A stretch of 64,000 nt of DNA from Macrotis lagotis (GCF_037893015.1 NC_133665.1:99495637-99559636), one strand, 5' to 3'; shown: positions 34,591 through 48,250, counted from the stretch's first letter. A program made the numbers and translations. Notes: generated by a model from the sequence alone, not told the origin.

Positions 34591-35584
34591 CTTTTTCTTT
34601 TTTTTAAAAGAAGGATTTTATTTATTTTGAGTTTTATAATTTTTTCCCCATTCTTGCTTCCCTCTCCCACCCTACCCCCCACAGAAGGCATTCTGTTAGT
34701 GTTAACATTGGTTCCATGTTATACATTGATCTCAGTTGAATGTGATGACAGAGAAATCATATCCTTAAGGAAGAAAAATAAAGTATGAGATAGTAAAATT
34801 ACATAATAATATAATGCTTTTTTTTTCTAATTTGATGGTAATAGTCTTTGGTCTTTGTTCAAAGTCCATAATTCTTTCTGTGGATACAGATGGTATTCTC
34901 TATTGAAGATAGCTCAAAATTGTCCCTGGTTGTTGCACTGAAGGGATGAGCGAGTCCATCAAGGTTGATCATCGCCCCCCATATTGCTGTCTGGGTGTAC
35001 AATGTTTTCCTGTTTCTGCTCATCTTGCTCAGTATCAATTCATGCAAATCTTTCCAGGCTTCCCTGAATTCCCATCCCTCCTGGTTTCTAATAGAACGAT
35101 AGTGTTCCATGACATATATATACCACAGTTTGTTAAGCCCTTCCCCAATTGAAGGAAATTCAGTTAATTTCCAATTTTTTTGCCACCACAAACAGGGCTG
35201 CTATAAATATTTTTGTACAAGTGATGTTTTTACCCCTTTTCATCATCTCTTCAGGGTATAGACCCAGTGCTGGTATCGCTGGGTCAAAGGGGATGCACAT
35301 TTTTGTTGCCCTAATCCCAAATTGCTCTCCAGAAAGGCTTGATGAGTTCCTAGCTCCACCAACAATGTAATAGTGTCCCAGATTTCCCACAATCCTTCCA
35401 ACAATGATTGTTATCCTTTCTGGTCATATTGACCAGTCTCAGAGGTGTGAGGTGGTATCTCAGCGATGCCTTAATTTTCATTTCTCTAATAAGTAATGAT
35501 TTGGAGCAATTTTTCATATGACTATGGATTGCTTTGATCTCCTCAGCTGTAAATTGCCTTTGCATATCCTTTGACCATTTGTCA
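34591..35584 (-). mobile_element. 5'-truncated L1 insertion
   Basis: Antisense L1 ORF2 C-terminus and 3' UTR (minus-strand pieces 35589-35350, 35390-35160 and 35191-34859 match the end of ORF2). An 11-base target duplication, cacattgtttt, occurs at 34580-34590 and 35585-35595. The T-run at its left edge is the poly(A) tail. Confidence 0.88.
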
Positions 35585-35595
35585 CACATTGTTTT

Positions 35596-36560
35596 ATTTA
35601 TAAAGATACTTTTACTGAATAAATTATATTCCTGGTTCTCCTCCCTTCATTCTGCATCACAGAATGACAGAAATTATGAATTCAATTTTTCAGGGGGGAA
35701 TGGCAAGTATCAAGTTGTAGAAAGAATAAGACCTCTTATACAATGGATTATAGTGTTCCCAAGGCCAAGTTCAATATAGTGGAAGAAGGGAGGTCACTGA
35801 AACTAGAGAAATACTATCCATTAGAAGAAGAGATGGGTCTAGAGAGATTTCAGGCACTGGGACCCCTTCTTGTTTTCTGTTATCTGTCATCTAGTTTTTT
35901 CTAAATTCATGAAGAAACCAAGTCCCCGAAAGGAAGGAAAGAAGCAAGCATTTATAAAAGACTTGGCCAGTGACTATGACTGGGGACACAATACAAGCAA
36001 AAAGAAAGATGGTCCCTGCCCTCAAGAACCTTATATTCTCATTGGGGAAGATAACCCATCACTTGTGGATTGACTGAATATGAAGAATTAAGAGAATTAT
36101 GGAAAGACATATGACTTGATATGGAGTGAAGTAGGCAATGATACTCCCATGATTCACAATAATGTAAACAGGAACAAGCTACAATAATGAATGAATGTTT
36201 TGAAATTGTAAAGACCATGCCTGGTCCCACTAAAGAGGTGAGAAAATGTACCTTCTTCTCTTTGCAGAGCTGGTGGGAACTATGGGTGTATATAATGGCT
36301 AACTTGGTTGATGTTAGGGATTGGTTTTACTAAACTGCTTTTTTCCTCTCTCTTTTAAAATTTTTGTTATAAGGGAGGAGGAAAGAGAAAAGGGCCAAAT
36401 TTGAAAATGACGGTGATATAAGATTAAAAAAACAACTTGTGAGTATCCTGGCCAATAGAAACTAGCTCAATTTCTTCTTTCCCGAGCCTGGATAGGAGAT
36501 ATGTTCAAAGACTATAATCAGCAGCACATTCTACATTTTACATAGCCCCGATAATTTTTC
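35596..36560. other. No gene recognised
   Basis: About 35930-36060 resembles an old CR1-type LINE or MIR-related piece ('ggtccctgccctcaagaacc'). Nothing else identifiable. Confidence 0.4.
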
Positions 36561-36564
36561 TGAA

Positions 36565-36840
36565 CTGCTTTTAATATATGTTCTCATTTGATCCAATCCC
36601 TAGCTTTCTGCAAAGCACAGCTCAGGAGTTACTTTTTACAAGAGAGAGAACTTTCCTGGTCCTAGGGAGTATTTGTGTGTATCTTCTGACATCACCCTGC
36701 ATTGCTTTGTCTTTACTTGCATGGGCACATATTGTATCCTCTCAACAAAATGCCTGTTCCTATTTTGTTCTGGCTTTTATATCCCTAGCATCTGGTACCA
36801 GTGTACATTCCTATTAAATGTTTGTTAAATTGGACTGAAT
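36565..36840 (+). repeat. L2/L3-like LINE 3' end
   Basis: 'cttttatatccctagcatct' followed by a 'ctattaaatgtttgttaaat' tail is the usual LINE2/3 ending. Confidence 0.5.
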
Positions 36841-36897
36841 GAAAAGAGTAGTGCTAATATCATTATTCCTGTTTGACAGTTGCAGAAACAAACTTAG

Positions 36898-37192
36898 ATT
36901 AAATAATAATTATAATCATACTAATTAGTATTGACATAATATCCATGATGTGCCAATCACTGTGCTAAATGCTTTAAAAATATGATTTCATTTAATCCTC
37001 AGGTCAACTCTGAAAAATAAGCACTATAATTATCTCCATTTTATATGTGAGGAAATTGAGGCAGTCAGAAATTAATTGACTCATCCAGATTTACATAGCT
37101 ACTAAGTGTCTAAGAGATGGTGATGGTGAGGATTTGAACTCAGGTCTTCCTGTTGCCAGATCCAGTGGAGAGAACTGCACCACCTAGCTGCC
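36898..37192 (-). repeat. MIR-type SINE
   Basis: Long inverted copy: 'gatgtgccaatcactgtgct', 'tctccattttatatgtgagg', 'gatttgaactcaggtcttcc', ending 'gcaccacctagctgcc'. Confidence 0.75.
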
Positions 37193-37525
37193 TAAGGTAG
37201 CAAAGGTAGTAATAGGCCTTAATAGTAATAGTCATATAGGCAGAGCTAGGAACTAAGTGAAGGTACCTTGCTTTTCCATCCAGCTTTTTCCTGCTTTTCC
37301 TCTTGTCCTTCCAGCACACTCTCCCCATATTCTCTTCCCCATCCCTACCTCTTTCCTCACTCATGCCTATTTATAATGCAAACTCAGCTTCCTCGGAGGC
37401 AACTCTTGGCCAACTTTTCACTGAGGCATCGACCAATGTGGGCTCCTGTGAAGACAGGGAGAAGCCACTGATTTCAGGAAGGGCAGAACCCCAGCTGGTC
37501 TCTCACTGCTGGTCTTCCTCCCTTC
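37193..37525. other. No gene recognised
   Basis: Two overlapping ORFs (37268-37596) without recognisable domains, the longer running into a SINE. Confidence 0.4.
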
Positions 37526-37675
37526 TTTTTTTTTTTTTTGCAAGGCAAACAGGGTTAAGTGGCTTGCCCAAGGCCACACAGCTAGGTAATTACTAAGTGT
37601 CTGAGACCGGATTTGAACCCAGGTACTCCTGACTCCAGGGCTGGTGCTTTATTCACTATGCCACCTAGCTGCCCC
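37526..37675 (-). repeat. Marsupial SINE (WSINE1-like)
   Basis: T-run then 'gcaaggcaaacagggttaag', ending 'tgccacctagctgcccc'. Confidence 0.88.
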
Positions 37676-38154
37676 TCCTCCCTTCTTTATTAGCCCCAGT
37701 CATGTTGAACAAGGCAAGTGTTAAGATAAGCCATAAATGGGATTCTGTCTTACACCAAGAGAGGACCCACCCTCCTTCAGGGTGGAGGGAAGATGGCAAA
37801 TTCCTGGGCAATGCTTCTGCAGATTAGTTTGCTCCCCTCAACACACTAAATTGTGAAGAAGGTCTGGCTCTGAAGGACTATAGTCTTAGAACTTGGAGAA
37901 GCTCTCTATGGAATCCTGGATGCCCCTCCCCTCACTTCTCTAAGTACCCAAGCAGATTCCTATGGGGAGATGGGGAAAGGAAGGGGAGACTAGACAAAGA
38001 GAAGATGATCCTGCCCTGACTAATCAAAAGTGAGCTTCACTCACTTGAACCAAATTTAACCAAGAGAAGACAAGACAATATGTGTTTGAGTGCCAAGGTG
38101 AGTGGCACAGAAAGTAAAAAATAGTCATAAAGGCACCTCCTATTTAGAAGGAGC
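37676..38154. other. No gene recognised
   Basis: GC somewhat higher than its surroundings, no ORF or named repeat. Confidence 0.4.
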
Positions 38155-38365
38155 AGCCTAGCTTGGTGGAAAGAGTACGGAATTCACAGTCAAGCCTCTG
38201 CTCTGATACTTATTTGCTATGTGATTATGGGTAAGTCATTAACTTCTTTAAACTTCCTCATTTATAATGTTTAACCTCTCTGAGTTTCCTTATTTATAAC
38301 AACTTGCCTCATAGGATTATTATGAGGAAAGTGTCTTGTAAACCATTGAGTGCTATGGAAACAAA
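38155..38365 (+). repeat. MIR-type SINE
   Basis: 'gcttggtggaaagagtacgg', 'ttgctatgtgattatgggta' and 'cctcataggattattatgag' in sense order. Confidence 0.7.
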
Positions 38366-38392
38366 CTATTAATGATTGACAGCATTTTACCG

Positions 38393-38541
38393 GGGCCTCC
38401 AGGTGATGCAGTGGATAGAGCACCGGCCCTGGAGTCAGGAGTACCTGAGTTCAAATCTGGCCTCAGACACTTAATAATTACTTAGCTGCGTGGCCTTGGG
38501 CAAGCCACTTAACCCCATTGCCTTGCAAAATAAAAAGAAAG
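38393..38541 (+). repeat. Marsupial SINE (WSINE1-like)
   Basis: 'gatgcagtggatagagcacc', 'ggcctcagacacttaataat', 'aaccccattgccttgcaaaa'. One of the best preserved sense copies in the window. Confidence 0.9.
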
Positions 38542-39037
38542 CATTTTACCATTCACAAAATTCTGTATATACATTATCTCATTTGACCCTCACAACTACA
38601 CTGTCAGATAATATATTGTTATCCCTAATTTACTAATGAGAAAAATGAGGCTGCTTCATGACATTTATCAATAATAACAATAATAAGTCATTCATAGAAT
38701 TTCTATTCAATAATTAAAACTGTAGAATCTTAGAGATGGGAAGGCTTTCAGAGGACAGTTAGTCCAATTATCCCTCCCCACTAACTTGAGAGTATGATTT
38801 ATATTCAAGAATAGGTCACAGTAGACAAAAATCTCATTTCCTTTTTTTGACAGGGTTACAATAGTGATAAAGAAATATTATATAGACAGTGTTCCTTGAT
38901 TTTAGCCAACCTCTTCATAGAGTCTTCCTGCTTTCCTTGTGGATAGGATAGGCAGATGTGGATGGGATGATGACACAGGTGGATTTGAAACTGGTTAAAT
39001 GACTTGTATCCAAAGACTAGTAGCCCTACTACTACTA
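38542..39037. other. Old repeat fragments, no gene recognised
   Basis: A MIR/THER-like piece near 38725-38800 ('gaatcttagagatgggaagg'). No ORF of note. Confidence 0.4.
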
Positions 39038-39139
39038 AAACTACTAAAACAACAACTACTACTACTACTGCTACTACTACTACTACTACTACAACTACTA
39101 CTATTATTATTACTACTACTACTAGTATTACTATTGCTG

Positions 39140-39178
<39 letters not shown>

Positions 39179-39207
39179 TAATTACCATTACTACTACTAC
39201 TATTACA
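39038..39207. repeat. (TAC)n trinucleotide repeat
   Basis: About 170 bases dominated by ACT/TAC units with TAT and TGC variants. Open in several frames on both strands (Leu, Thr, Val or Ser runs), all artefacts of the repeat. Confidence 0.95.
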
Positions 39208-40439
39208 GCAATAGAGGACCTCTAGTGGAATGTCCCAAAAATCTGTTCTTGATGCAGTGTTATTTTTATCAGTAATTTGAATAAAGGAATAAATAGCAAA
39301 TTTATTAACTTTGCACTTATGGAATGTCAATCAGGATTCAAAACTATTTCAATTGGCAAGAATGCTGAACTGAATCTAATAAAATCAAATTAATTAAGAT
39401 ATAATATCTTACACTTGTGTTAAAATAATTTTCATAAATACATGTTTATGGAAGCATAGCTGGGCTTTAATGGACTTCAAAGAGAACATCCATCCTGAAG
39501 ATTTGCTCTACTACTCTTACTCTCATCCCTAGGGAAAATGATACAAGAAAGGGAAGATCAAGGTATTAGAAACAGACTTAGCTAACTTCCTTATTTTGCT
39601 GCTGTGAATTTATATGTGTGTGTCTGTGTATATGTTTACGTAAAATATATAAAACATATACATACATACATACATAAATATACATTTATGTAGATAGATA
39701 TTTTTCAGATGGGATTGGAACAGCTTTAGACAAAAAAATGAACTGTGGAATAAATATAAAAACTCAAATTTTCTTGAATACCCCATAGAGTAATGCCTCA
39801 CTCTTTTGGGTTTATTTAATACTGTGAAGTCTGATGGATAAAAGATTTTGTTATTTGTTTAAAAAATGGAAAAATGAATATAAGCAAAAACTTTCAAGGG
39901 GACCAAAGAGATCAAGAACCATGCTGAGATCTTTAGAACAAAAGTATTATTGATTTCCTAGGTCATTTGGGTATAATTGTTTTATGAATAAAGAGAGTAT
40001 AATTTAAAAACCACAAAAATATTTGGAGCCTGAGGTATGTTTTTTTAAAAGTACTATAGACTTGATAAGGGAAATTTGGGAAGTTGTGACTTTTTAGATG
40101 AAAGGCAAGTCATTCAGAATGAAGAGTATCTCATTTAAGTCATTGAGGACTGTTTGGACCAGGTATAGGAACTAGTTCTAGGAAACTGACAGAAGAATTG
40201 CACAGAACTGGAGGAAAAGAATGAAAGACCTACTGGGGGTCTCACCAGCTGCTCTGTCAGAGCTGGAGAAATTAGAAGTAGTCAGGTAACAGAAAGCTTC
40301 AGTTAAATAAGTAATTTCTGAGAGAGAACTGACTTCATTGGGCAAGAGCTTTAATGACAGCTGTTGACTATGCAGAATTAAAGAATGGTGCAGTTTCTCA
40401 AAAGGGTGGGCTGCTCTCTGCTATCATCTCTTATTTGAC
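39208..40439. other. No gene recognised
   Basis: AT-rich. A short 'cata' microsatellite at about 39655-39680. No coding or repeat call that I can support. Confidence 0.4.
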
Positions 40440-40454
40440 AAAAAAATGTAGAGG

Positions 40455-42055
40455 AAGAATGAAAAAAAGTGCAAAAGAAGGTGGCTTAGCCCCACCTGAT
40501 CTAAAATTATATTATAAAGCATCAGTCATCAAAACTGTTTGGTATTGGCTAAGAAATAGAGTGGTGGACCAGTGGAATAGACTAGGTGCAAAAGCAGGAG
40601 ATGATTATAGTAATCTGCTGTTTGATAAACCCAAAGAGTCTAGCTATTGGGATAAAAACTCTCTCTCTGATAAAAACTGCTGGGAAATTTGAAAGTTAGT
40701 ATGGAAGAAACTTAGATTAGACCAACAACTCATACCCTTTACCAAGATAAGATCCAAATGGTTACAGGATTTAGAAATAAAAAAAACAATACTGTAAGCA
40801 AATTAGAAGATCAAGGACTAGTTTACCTGTCAGATCTATGGAAAGGGGAGCAGTTTATGACTAAGGAAGAGATGGAGAACATCACCAAAAACAAACTAGA
40901 TGATTTTGATTACATTAAATTAAAAGGCTTTTGCACAGATAAAACCACTGTAACCAAGATCAAAAGAAATGTAGTAAATTGGGAAACAATCTTTACAACT
41001 AATGATTCTGACAAAGGACTCATTTCTAATATATACAGAGAACTTAGTCATATTTAAAAAAAAAGACATTCCCCAATTGACAAATGGTCAAAGGATATGC
41101 AAAGGCAATTTACAGATGAGGAGATCAAAGCAATCCATAGCCATATGAAAAATTGCTCTAAATCATTAATTATTAGAGAAATGCAAATTAAAGTTTCTCT
41201 GAGGTACCACCTCACACCTCTCAGACTAGCCAATATGACCAGAAAGGATAATGATCATTGTTGGAAGGGTTGTTGGAAATCTGGGACACTATTGCATTGT
41301 TGGTTGGAGCTGTGAACTCATCCAACCTATCTGGAGAGAAATTTGGAAGTACACCCAAAGGGCAACAAAAATGAGCATACCCTTTGATCCAGCAATACCA
41401 CTACTGGGTTTATACCCTGAAGAGATGATGAAAAAGGGTAAAAACATCACTTGTACAAAAATATTCATAGCAGCTCTGTTTGTGGTGGCAAAGAATTGGA
41501 AATCAAATAAATGTCCTTCAATTGGGGAATGGCTTAGCAAACTGTGGTATATGTATGTCATGGAACACTATTATTCTATTAGAAACAAGGAGGGATGGGA
41601 ATTCAGGGAAGCCTGGAGAGATTTGCATGAACTGATGCTGAGTGAGATGAGCAGAACCAGAAAAACACTGTACACCCTATTAGCAACATGGGGGTGATTT
41701 CAACCTTGACGGACTTGCTCGTTCCATTGGTGCAACAACCAGGGACAATTTTGGGCTGTCTGAAATGGAGAATACCATCTGTATCCAGATAAAGAGCTGT
41801 GGAGTTTGAACAAATTTCAAGGACTATTCCCTTTAATTTAGGGGGGATAAACCAGATATCCTATTGTCTGATCTTGTTATCTCTTATACTTTTTGTTTCT
41901 TCCTTGAGGATGTGATTTCTCTCTCATCACACTCAATTTGGATCAATGTACAACATGGAAACAAAATAAAGACTGACAGATTGCTTTCCATGAGGTGGGG
42001 GGGAAGTAAGATTGGGAGAAAAATTGTGAAACTCAAAACTCAAATAAAATCTTTA
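40455..42055 (+). mobile_element. 5'-truncated L1 insertion
   Basis: Sense L1 ORF2 C-terminal third and 3' UTR with an A-tail. A 15-base target duplication, aaaaaaatgtagagg, occurs at 40440-40454 and 42056-42070. ORF2 pieces 40354-40692, 40758-41057, 41097-41315 and 41251-41697 are broken by frameshifts. The ORF2 stop is near 41697. Confidence 0.92.
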
Positions 42056-42070
42056 AAAAAAATGTAGAGG

Positions 42071-42274
42071 GAGCTCCACAGCAGCTTGGCATAATTGGTG
42101 AACTGACTCAAACCTGAATTGTGTTTCTATGAGCTTCATTATGATGGGCCAATGAAGGGACAGAATCAGTGATTTACTGGCTAGACCCATCTGTATAGTT
42201 CAGAGATAACCAGTCTGATGAGTGTTGAAGTTATCTGGTGTAAAGAAAACCGTTAATCATATTTTAAAAATTCA
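42071..42274. other. Short spacer between two L1 copies
   Basis: About 200 bases of unassigned sequence. Confidence 0.4.
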
Positions 42275-42953
42275 TATTAGACTTCTGGCTAAGATGGCAG
42301 AGAGAAGCCAGGCATTGTGCTAAGGTCTCTTGGTTTTCTCTAAGAAATAATATGAAAGAAACCTCTTAACAGAAATTCAGTCAACAAAACCCAGAAAAAG
42401 AAGCCAGGAGAAGACCATATCCCAGCAAAGTCTGTCTCAAGGGACTATGGGTGAGCCAGGGGCAGAGAGACAGCCCAGGGGCAGTGGGGTGTAGTCTGAG
42501 GACCAACCTAAGTCACGGAGTCTTTGGTTGTGGCAGCAGTGGTCTGGGGAGCTCCAGCAGGGCTGGAAGGTGAGTTCTAGCACAGAGACCTGCAGAATGG
42601 GGCTGGACATAGATCCCCTCAGCTCAGGCTGTGAGCTTCATATTTTCAACAGAGCCCTCTTCCCAGAACAAACACAGTAACAAACACAGGCTCAGGTGTG
42701 AGCAGCAGAGTTCCCTCAGCTGAATAGGGAGATTAACTACTTCACCCCAGGGCACAGACCACATTGGTCAAGGATACAAGGCCTAGGGAGAAAACCTCAA
42801 ATCAAGGTCACAGACACTCCAGAGAAAGTAACCAGCACCCCCTAATGGCCAGCCCACTTGGAGTTACTAAACCCAGTGAACAAAGCCTCTATGGTTTTCA
42901 AGAAACAACCTCTGTGAGCCAGCCCCATCCCCAGCATCAAAGATCCTAAGAAA

Positions 42954-43994
42954 ATGAAGAAAGGCCAGCAGATGGGGGGGGAATTGAAAACTACTTTAAA
43001 GCACAGATCCTAACCCAAAGAGATCTAGTACTTCTGAAGAGAATATGAATTGGTCTCCAGCCCAGAAAGACTTCTTAGAAGAATCAGGAAGGAGTTTAAA
43101 AATGAAATGTAAAAATTTGGAAGAAAACTCAAGAGAAAATTAACACCTTGCAAGATAAAATTAACATCTCAAAACAAGAAAACAACACCTTTGAAAATAC
43201 AATTGGACAAATACAAAAAAGAAAATAATTCTCTCAAAACATTAATTGGACAAATGAAAAACTTCAAAAATAGAATTGACCAATTGGAAAAGTAGCTGCA
43301 AAAGGTAAATAAAGAAAATTCTTCTTCAAAAAAAAAAAGAATGGAATCTGTGGAAACTAATGACTTCATGAGACAACAAGAATCTGTTAAACAAAACCAA
43401 AAAATAGAAGAAAATATAAAATACCTCATTGGCAAAATCACTGACCTCAAGAATAGATCCAGAAAAGACAACTTAAAAATCACTGGGTTTCCTGAAAACA
43501 TTGAAGAGAAAAAAAACTTGGACTCAATATTATAGAGTTTAGTGAAAGAAAACTGCCCTGATATCATGGAACCAGAGGACAAAATAGTCATTGAAAGAAT
43601 ACATCAATCCCTTCCTGAAAGAGATCCCAAAATGAAAACACCAAGGAATATTATGGCCAAATTCCAGAACTATCATATAAAAGAGAAAATCCTGCAAGCA
43701 GCCAGAAAGAAACAATGTATATACCAAAGAAACACAGTAAGAATTACACAGGACCTGGCTGCATCAATATTAAGAGAACAAAGGGCTTGGAATGCAATAT
43801 TCCGAAGAGCAAGGGAACTTGGAATGCAACCAAGAATCCACTATCTGGCAAAACTGAGCTTTCTGCAGGAGGAAAGATGGACATTTAATGAAATTGGAGG
43901 CTTAAAACTTTTCCTGATGAAAAGGCCAAAGCTAAATAGGAGATTTAGACTTCAAACAGGAGACTCAAGAGACATGAAAATGTTAAAAAAATAA
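42954..43994 (+). pseudogene. L1 ORF1, broken
   Basis: Likely start at 42954 (MKKGQQ-like). A coiled-coil part with frame breaks is followed by an open C-terminal part at 43542-43994 with the ORF1 landmarks KEKILQAARKK and RITQDLAAS. It is parallel to 20250-21261 of the minus-strand L1. Confidence 0.8.
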
Positions 43995-44582
43995 AAAGGG
44001 GGGGTAAAGGGAAAAACTGCTATCCAATAGGATGAAACTGGCTATATCCCTACCTGGGAGAAAGAGTCTCATAATTCTAGAGAATTGTAATTCCATTAGA
44101 GAGAAAATATTTAGCCAGAAGTAATGTATACTCATGTCTTATCCATGATTCTGATAGAATGATTTAAAAACATTATCTCCTTAAAAAGAGAATGAAGAGA
44201 CAAGAGGATGGAGGAGACTGAATGGGGTAAATCACATTACATAAAGAGGTACAAAGGACCTATTGCAATAGAGGGGAGGAAGGGAGGAAGTGAGAACTGC
44301 CTGAATCTTACTCTCATCAAATTAGGCCTAAAGTTAACATACACACACACAGTAAAGTTGAGAAACTTATCTTACCTTTCAAGTATTAAAAGGGGAAAGA
44401 AGGGGAGCAAAAGAGGAACTAACAGAAGAAATAATGGGGCAAAGGGAAAGGGGAAAGAAAGGGGAGGGGGATTGGATATAATGGGGCAAACACACTGAAG
44501 TTGGTGATATTCAGAAACAAAATCCTGGGGAATATGGATAAAGTGAAAAAGGGGGGAAAAATACAAACAGAGGAAAGATAGC

Positions 44583-47500
44583 ATGGAGGGAAGTAAAGAG
44601 TTAGTAACTATAACTTTGAATGTGAATGGGATGTATACTCCCACAAAACGTAAGCAAATACCAGATTTTGCTTCAGCTGAAGTGAAAAAAGCAAGGGTAG
44701 TAATCCTTATCTCAGACAAAGCAGCTACAAAAATAGATCTCATTAAAAGAGATAAGGAAGGAAACTATATCCTCCTAAAAGGAACCACAGACAATGAAGC
44801 AATTTAAGACTAAATATGTATGCAACAGTGGTATAGCATCCAAATTCTTAGAGGAGAAGTTGAATGAGTTACAGGAAGACATAGACAGTGAAACTCTACT
44901 GGTGGGAGACACCAGACGGTGTCCTGCTCTCAAATTTAGATAAATATAACCATATAATAAACAAGAAGGAAGTTAAGGAGGTAAATAGAAGGTTAGAAAA
45001 CCTAGACATGATAGACCTTTGGAGAAAGTGGATGGGGATAGAAAGCTGAATGCAGGATATGCTGCTTACACAAAAAGTAACCATGTACTAGGGCATAAAA
45101 ACCTAATAATTAAATGTAGAAAGGCAGAAATGGCGAATACATCTTTCTCAGATCATAATGCAATAAAAATCACATGCAATAATGGCCAGGGAGAGATATC
45201 CCTAAAACTAATTTGAAACTAAATAACCTCATTTTAAATAATGAGTGACTCAAATAACAAATTATAGAAAGACTTAAGGATTTCATCCTAGGTAATGACA
45301 ATAACGAAACAACATACCAAAACTTATGGGATATAGCCAAAGCAGTTGTCAGGGGATATATCATATCTTTAATTGCTTACATGAATAAATTGTAGAAAGG
45401 TGAAATCAATGAACTAAACATGCAATTAAAAAATTAAAGAACAAATTAAAAACTCCTAATTAAATACTAAATTAGAAATTCTAAAAATTAAAGGAGAAAT
45501 TAATAAAACCCAAAAGAAAGAAAACTATTGAAGTAATAAATAAAACCAAGAGTTGGTTTTATAAAAAAAATAAAATTGATGAACCTATGGTTAATTTGAT
45601 TTAAAAAAAGAAAGTAGAAAACCACATTACCAATATCATAAATGAAAAAGGTGGACTCACCACCAATGAGGAGGAAATTAAAATAACAATTTGGAATTAT
45701 TTTGCCTAACTGTATGCTAGTAAATTTGATAATCCAAGTGAAATGGATGAATATTTATAAAAATATAAATTGCCCAGGTTAAATGAAAAGGAAATAAAAT
45801 ACCTAAATAACCCTATCTCAGAAAAAGAAATTAACCAAGCCATTATTGATTTCCCTAAGGAAAAATCTCTAGGGACAGATAGATTCATAAGTGAATTCTA
45901 TCCAACATTTAGGAACAACTGATTCCGATTCTATATAAAATCTGGCAAAGTAAGTAAAGACATAATTCTGCCTAACTCTTTCTATGACACCAATATGGTG
46001 CTGATACCTAACCTAGGAAGAATCAAATCAGAGAAAGAAAATCATGGACCTAACCTCCCTAAAGAATATAGATGCAAAAATCTTAAATAAAATCTTAACA
46101 AAGCAATTACAGGAAGTTATCACTAGGATAATACACTGTGACCAAGCAGGTTTATCCCAGGAATGCAGGGTTTATTCAATAGTAGGAAAACTGTTAGTTT
46201 TATTAACTATATCAGTAACAAACCTATCAGAAATCATATGATTATCTCAATAAATGCTGAAAAAATCCTTTGACAAAATACACAACCCATTCCTACTAAA
46301 AACAGCATAGGAATAAATGGATTGTTCCTTAGAATGAATAGTAGTATCTATCTGAAACCATCAATAAGCATTATATGCAATGGGGATAGGCTAAGGTATT
46401 CCCAATAAGATCAGGGGTGAAACAAGGATGCCCATTATCAGCACTATTATTCAATATTGTGTAAGAAATGTTAGCTTCAACAATAAGAGAAGAAAAAGAA
46501 ATTGAAGGAATTAGATTTGGGAAAGAAGAGACAAAATTCTCACTCTTTGCAGATGACATGATGGTATACCTAGAGAATCCAAAAAAAAAATCATTTAAAA
46601 AACTACTAGAAACAGTTAGCAAGTTTAGCAAAGTCACAGGATATAAAATAAACCCTCATAAATCCTCAGCATTTCTATATATTACTAGCATAATAGAGCA
46701 GCAAGAGCTCAAAAGATAAATCCCATTCAAAGTAACTTCAGACAATATAAAATACTTGGGAGTCTACCTGCCAAGGCAGACTCAGAAACTCTATGAATAC
46801 AATTACAAAACACTTCTCACACAAATAAAATCAGCAAATATCAACTGCTCATGGATAGGCTGAGCTAATATAATAAAAATGACAATTCTACCTAAATTAA
46901 ACTACTTATTTAATGTCCTCCCAATCAAAACTCCAAAAGATTACTTTGAGTTAGAAAAAAATTTAAGTCAATTCATATGGTGAAATAAAATGTCAATAAT
47001 TTCCAGAGATTTAATAAAAAAAATGCAAAAGAATGTGGCTTAGCCCTACCAGACCTAAAATTATATTATAAAGCATCAGTCATTACTGGCTAAGAAATAG
47101 AATGGTAGACCAGTGGAATAGACTAGGAACAACAGAGATAGCAGGAAATGATTATAGTAATCTGCTCTTTGATAAACCCAAAGAGTCCAATTTCTGGGAT
47201 AAAAACTGTTGGGAAAATTGAAAGTTAGTGTGGCAGAAACTTGGATTAGACCAACATCTCACACTCTATACCAAGATAAGGTCAAAATAGGTACAGGATC
47301 TAGACATAAAAGACAATATTATAAGCAAACTAGGAGATCAAGAAATAGTTTATCTGTCAGATCTAAGGAAAGGGAAGTAGTTTGTGACCAAGGAAGAGAT
47401 GGAGAACATCATTAAAAACAAACTAGATCATTTTGATTACATTAAATTAAAAAGCTTTTGCACAAACAAAACCACTATAACCAAGATCAAAAGAAATGTA

Positions 47501-47865
47501 ATAAATTGGGAAACAATTTTTACAACTAGTATTTCTGACAAAGGACTCATTTCTAAAATATATGGAGAACTGACTCAAATTTATAAAAAAAAAAACAAGC
47601 CATTCCCCAATTGACAAATGGTCAAAGGATATGCAGAAGTAATTTACAGATGAGGAAATCAAAGCTATCCATAGTTATATGAAAAATTTCTCTAAATCAT
47701 TACTGATTAGAGAAATGAAAATTAAAGCATCTTTGAGGTATCACCTCACACCTCTCAGACTGGTCAATTTGACCAGAAAGGACAATGATCAATGTTGGAA
47801 GGGATGTGGGAAATCCAGGACACTAAAGCATTGTTGGTGGAGCTGTGAATTCATATAACCTTTCT
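44583..47865 (+). pseudogene. L1 ORF2, broken and 3'-truncated
   Basis: Opens with MEGSKELVTITLNVNGM. The endonuclease part has an internal deletion at about 44660, where the text jumps from TKRKQ to FASAEVKKA. The RT part at 46468-46719 keeps FADDM, the intact active-site motif. Numerous stops follow. The frame is lost at the nested SINE near 47866. Confidence 0.82.
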
Positions 47866-48025
47866 GGTTTGTTTGTTTGTTTGTTTTTGTAAAGCAATGG
47901 GGTTAAGTGATTTGCCCAAGATCACACAGCTAGGTAATTATTAAGTGTCTGAGGTTGGATTTGAACTCAGGTACTCCTGACTCCAGGGCCAGTGCTTTAT
48001 CCACTGTGCTACCTAACTGCCCCTA
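47866..48025 (-). repeat. Marsupial SINE (WSINE1-like) nested in L1
   Basis: (TTTG)n then 'aatggggttaagtgatttgc', ending 'gctacctaactgcccc'. Confidence 0.85.
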
Positions 48026-48250
48026 CCTTTAATTTTTTTTAAAAAGTTATTTTATTTTGTAATTTTGCTTTCTCTTAAATTTTATTTTTTCCTTAAGGTT
48101 ATGATTTCTCTCTCTCAACATATTCAATTTTGATCAATGTATAGCATGGGAACAATGTAAAAGACTATCAGACTGCCTTCTGTGGGGGGTGGGGGAGGGA
48201 AGCAAGATTGCGGGGAAAATTGTAAAATTCAAAAAACAATTAAAAAATTC

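Larger units (their letters stand above)
42275..48250 (+). mobile_element. Full-length-derived L1, decayed, with nested SINE
   Basis: It starts with a 5' UTR ('cttctggctaagatggcaga'), then ORF1, a purine-rich spacer, ORF2 and a 3' UTR at 48040-48250. Near-matching flanks ('ttaaaaattca' at about 42264-42273, 'ttaaaaaattca' at about 48240-48251) suggest the target duplication. A SINE at 47866-48025 sits where the ORF2 C-terminus and part of the 3' region are missing. Many stops make it inactive. Confidence 0.85.

Noticed and set aside
38856..39330. Poly-Val, poly-Ser, poly-Leu and poly-Thr ORFs
   Set aside because: All are frames of the (TAC)n repeat.
44208..44743. ORFs between L1 ORF1 and ORF2 at 42.3-48.3 kb
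   Set aside because: Purine-rich inter-ORF spacer of L1 and its antisense; no counterpart protein in the family.
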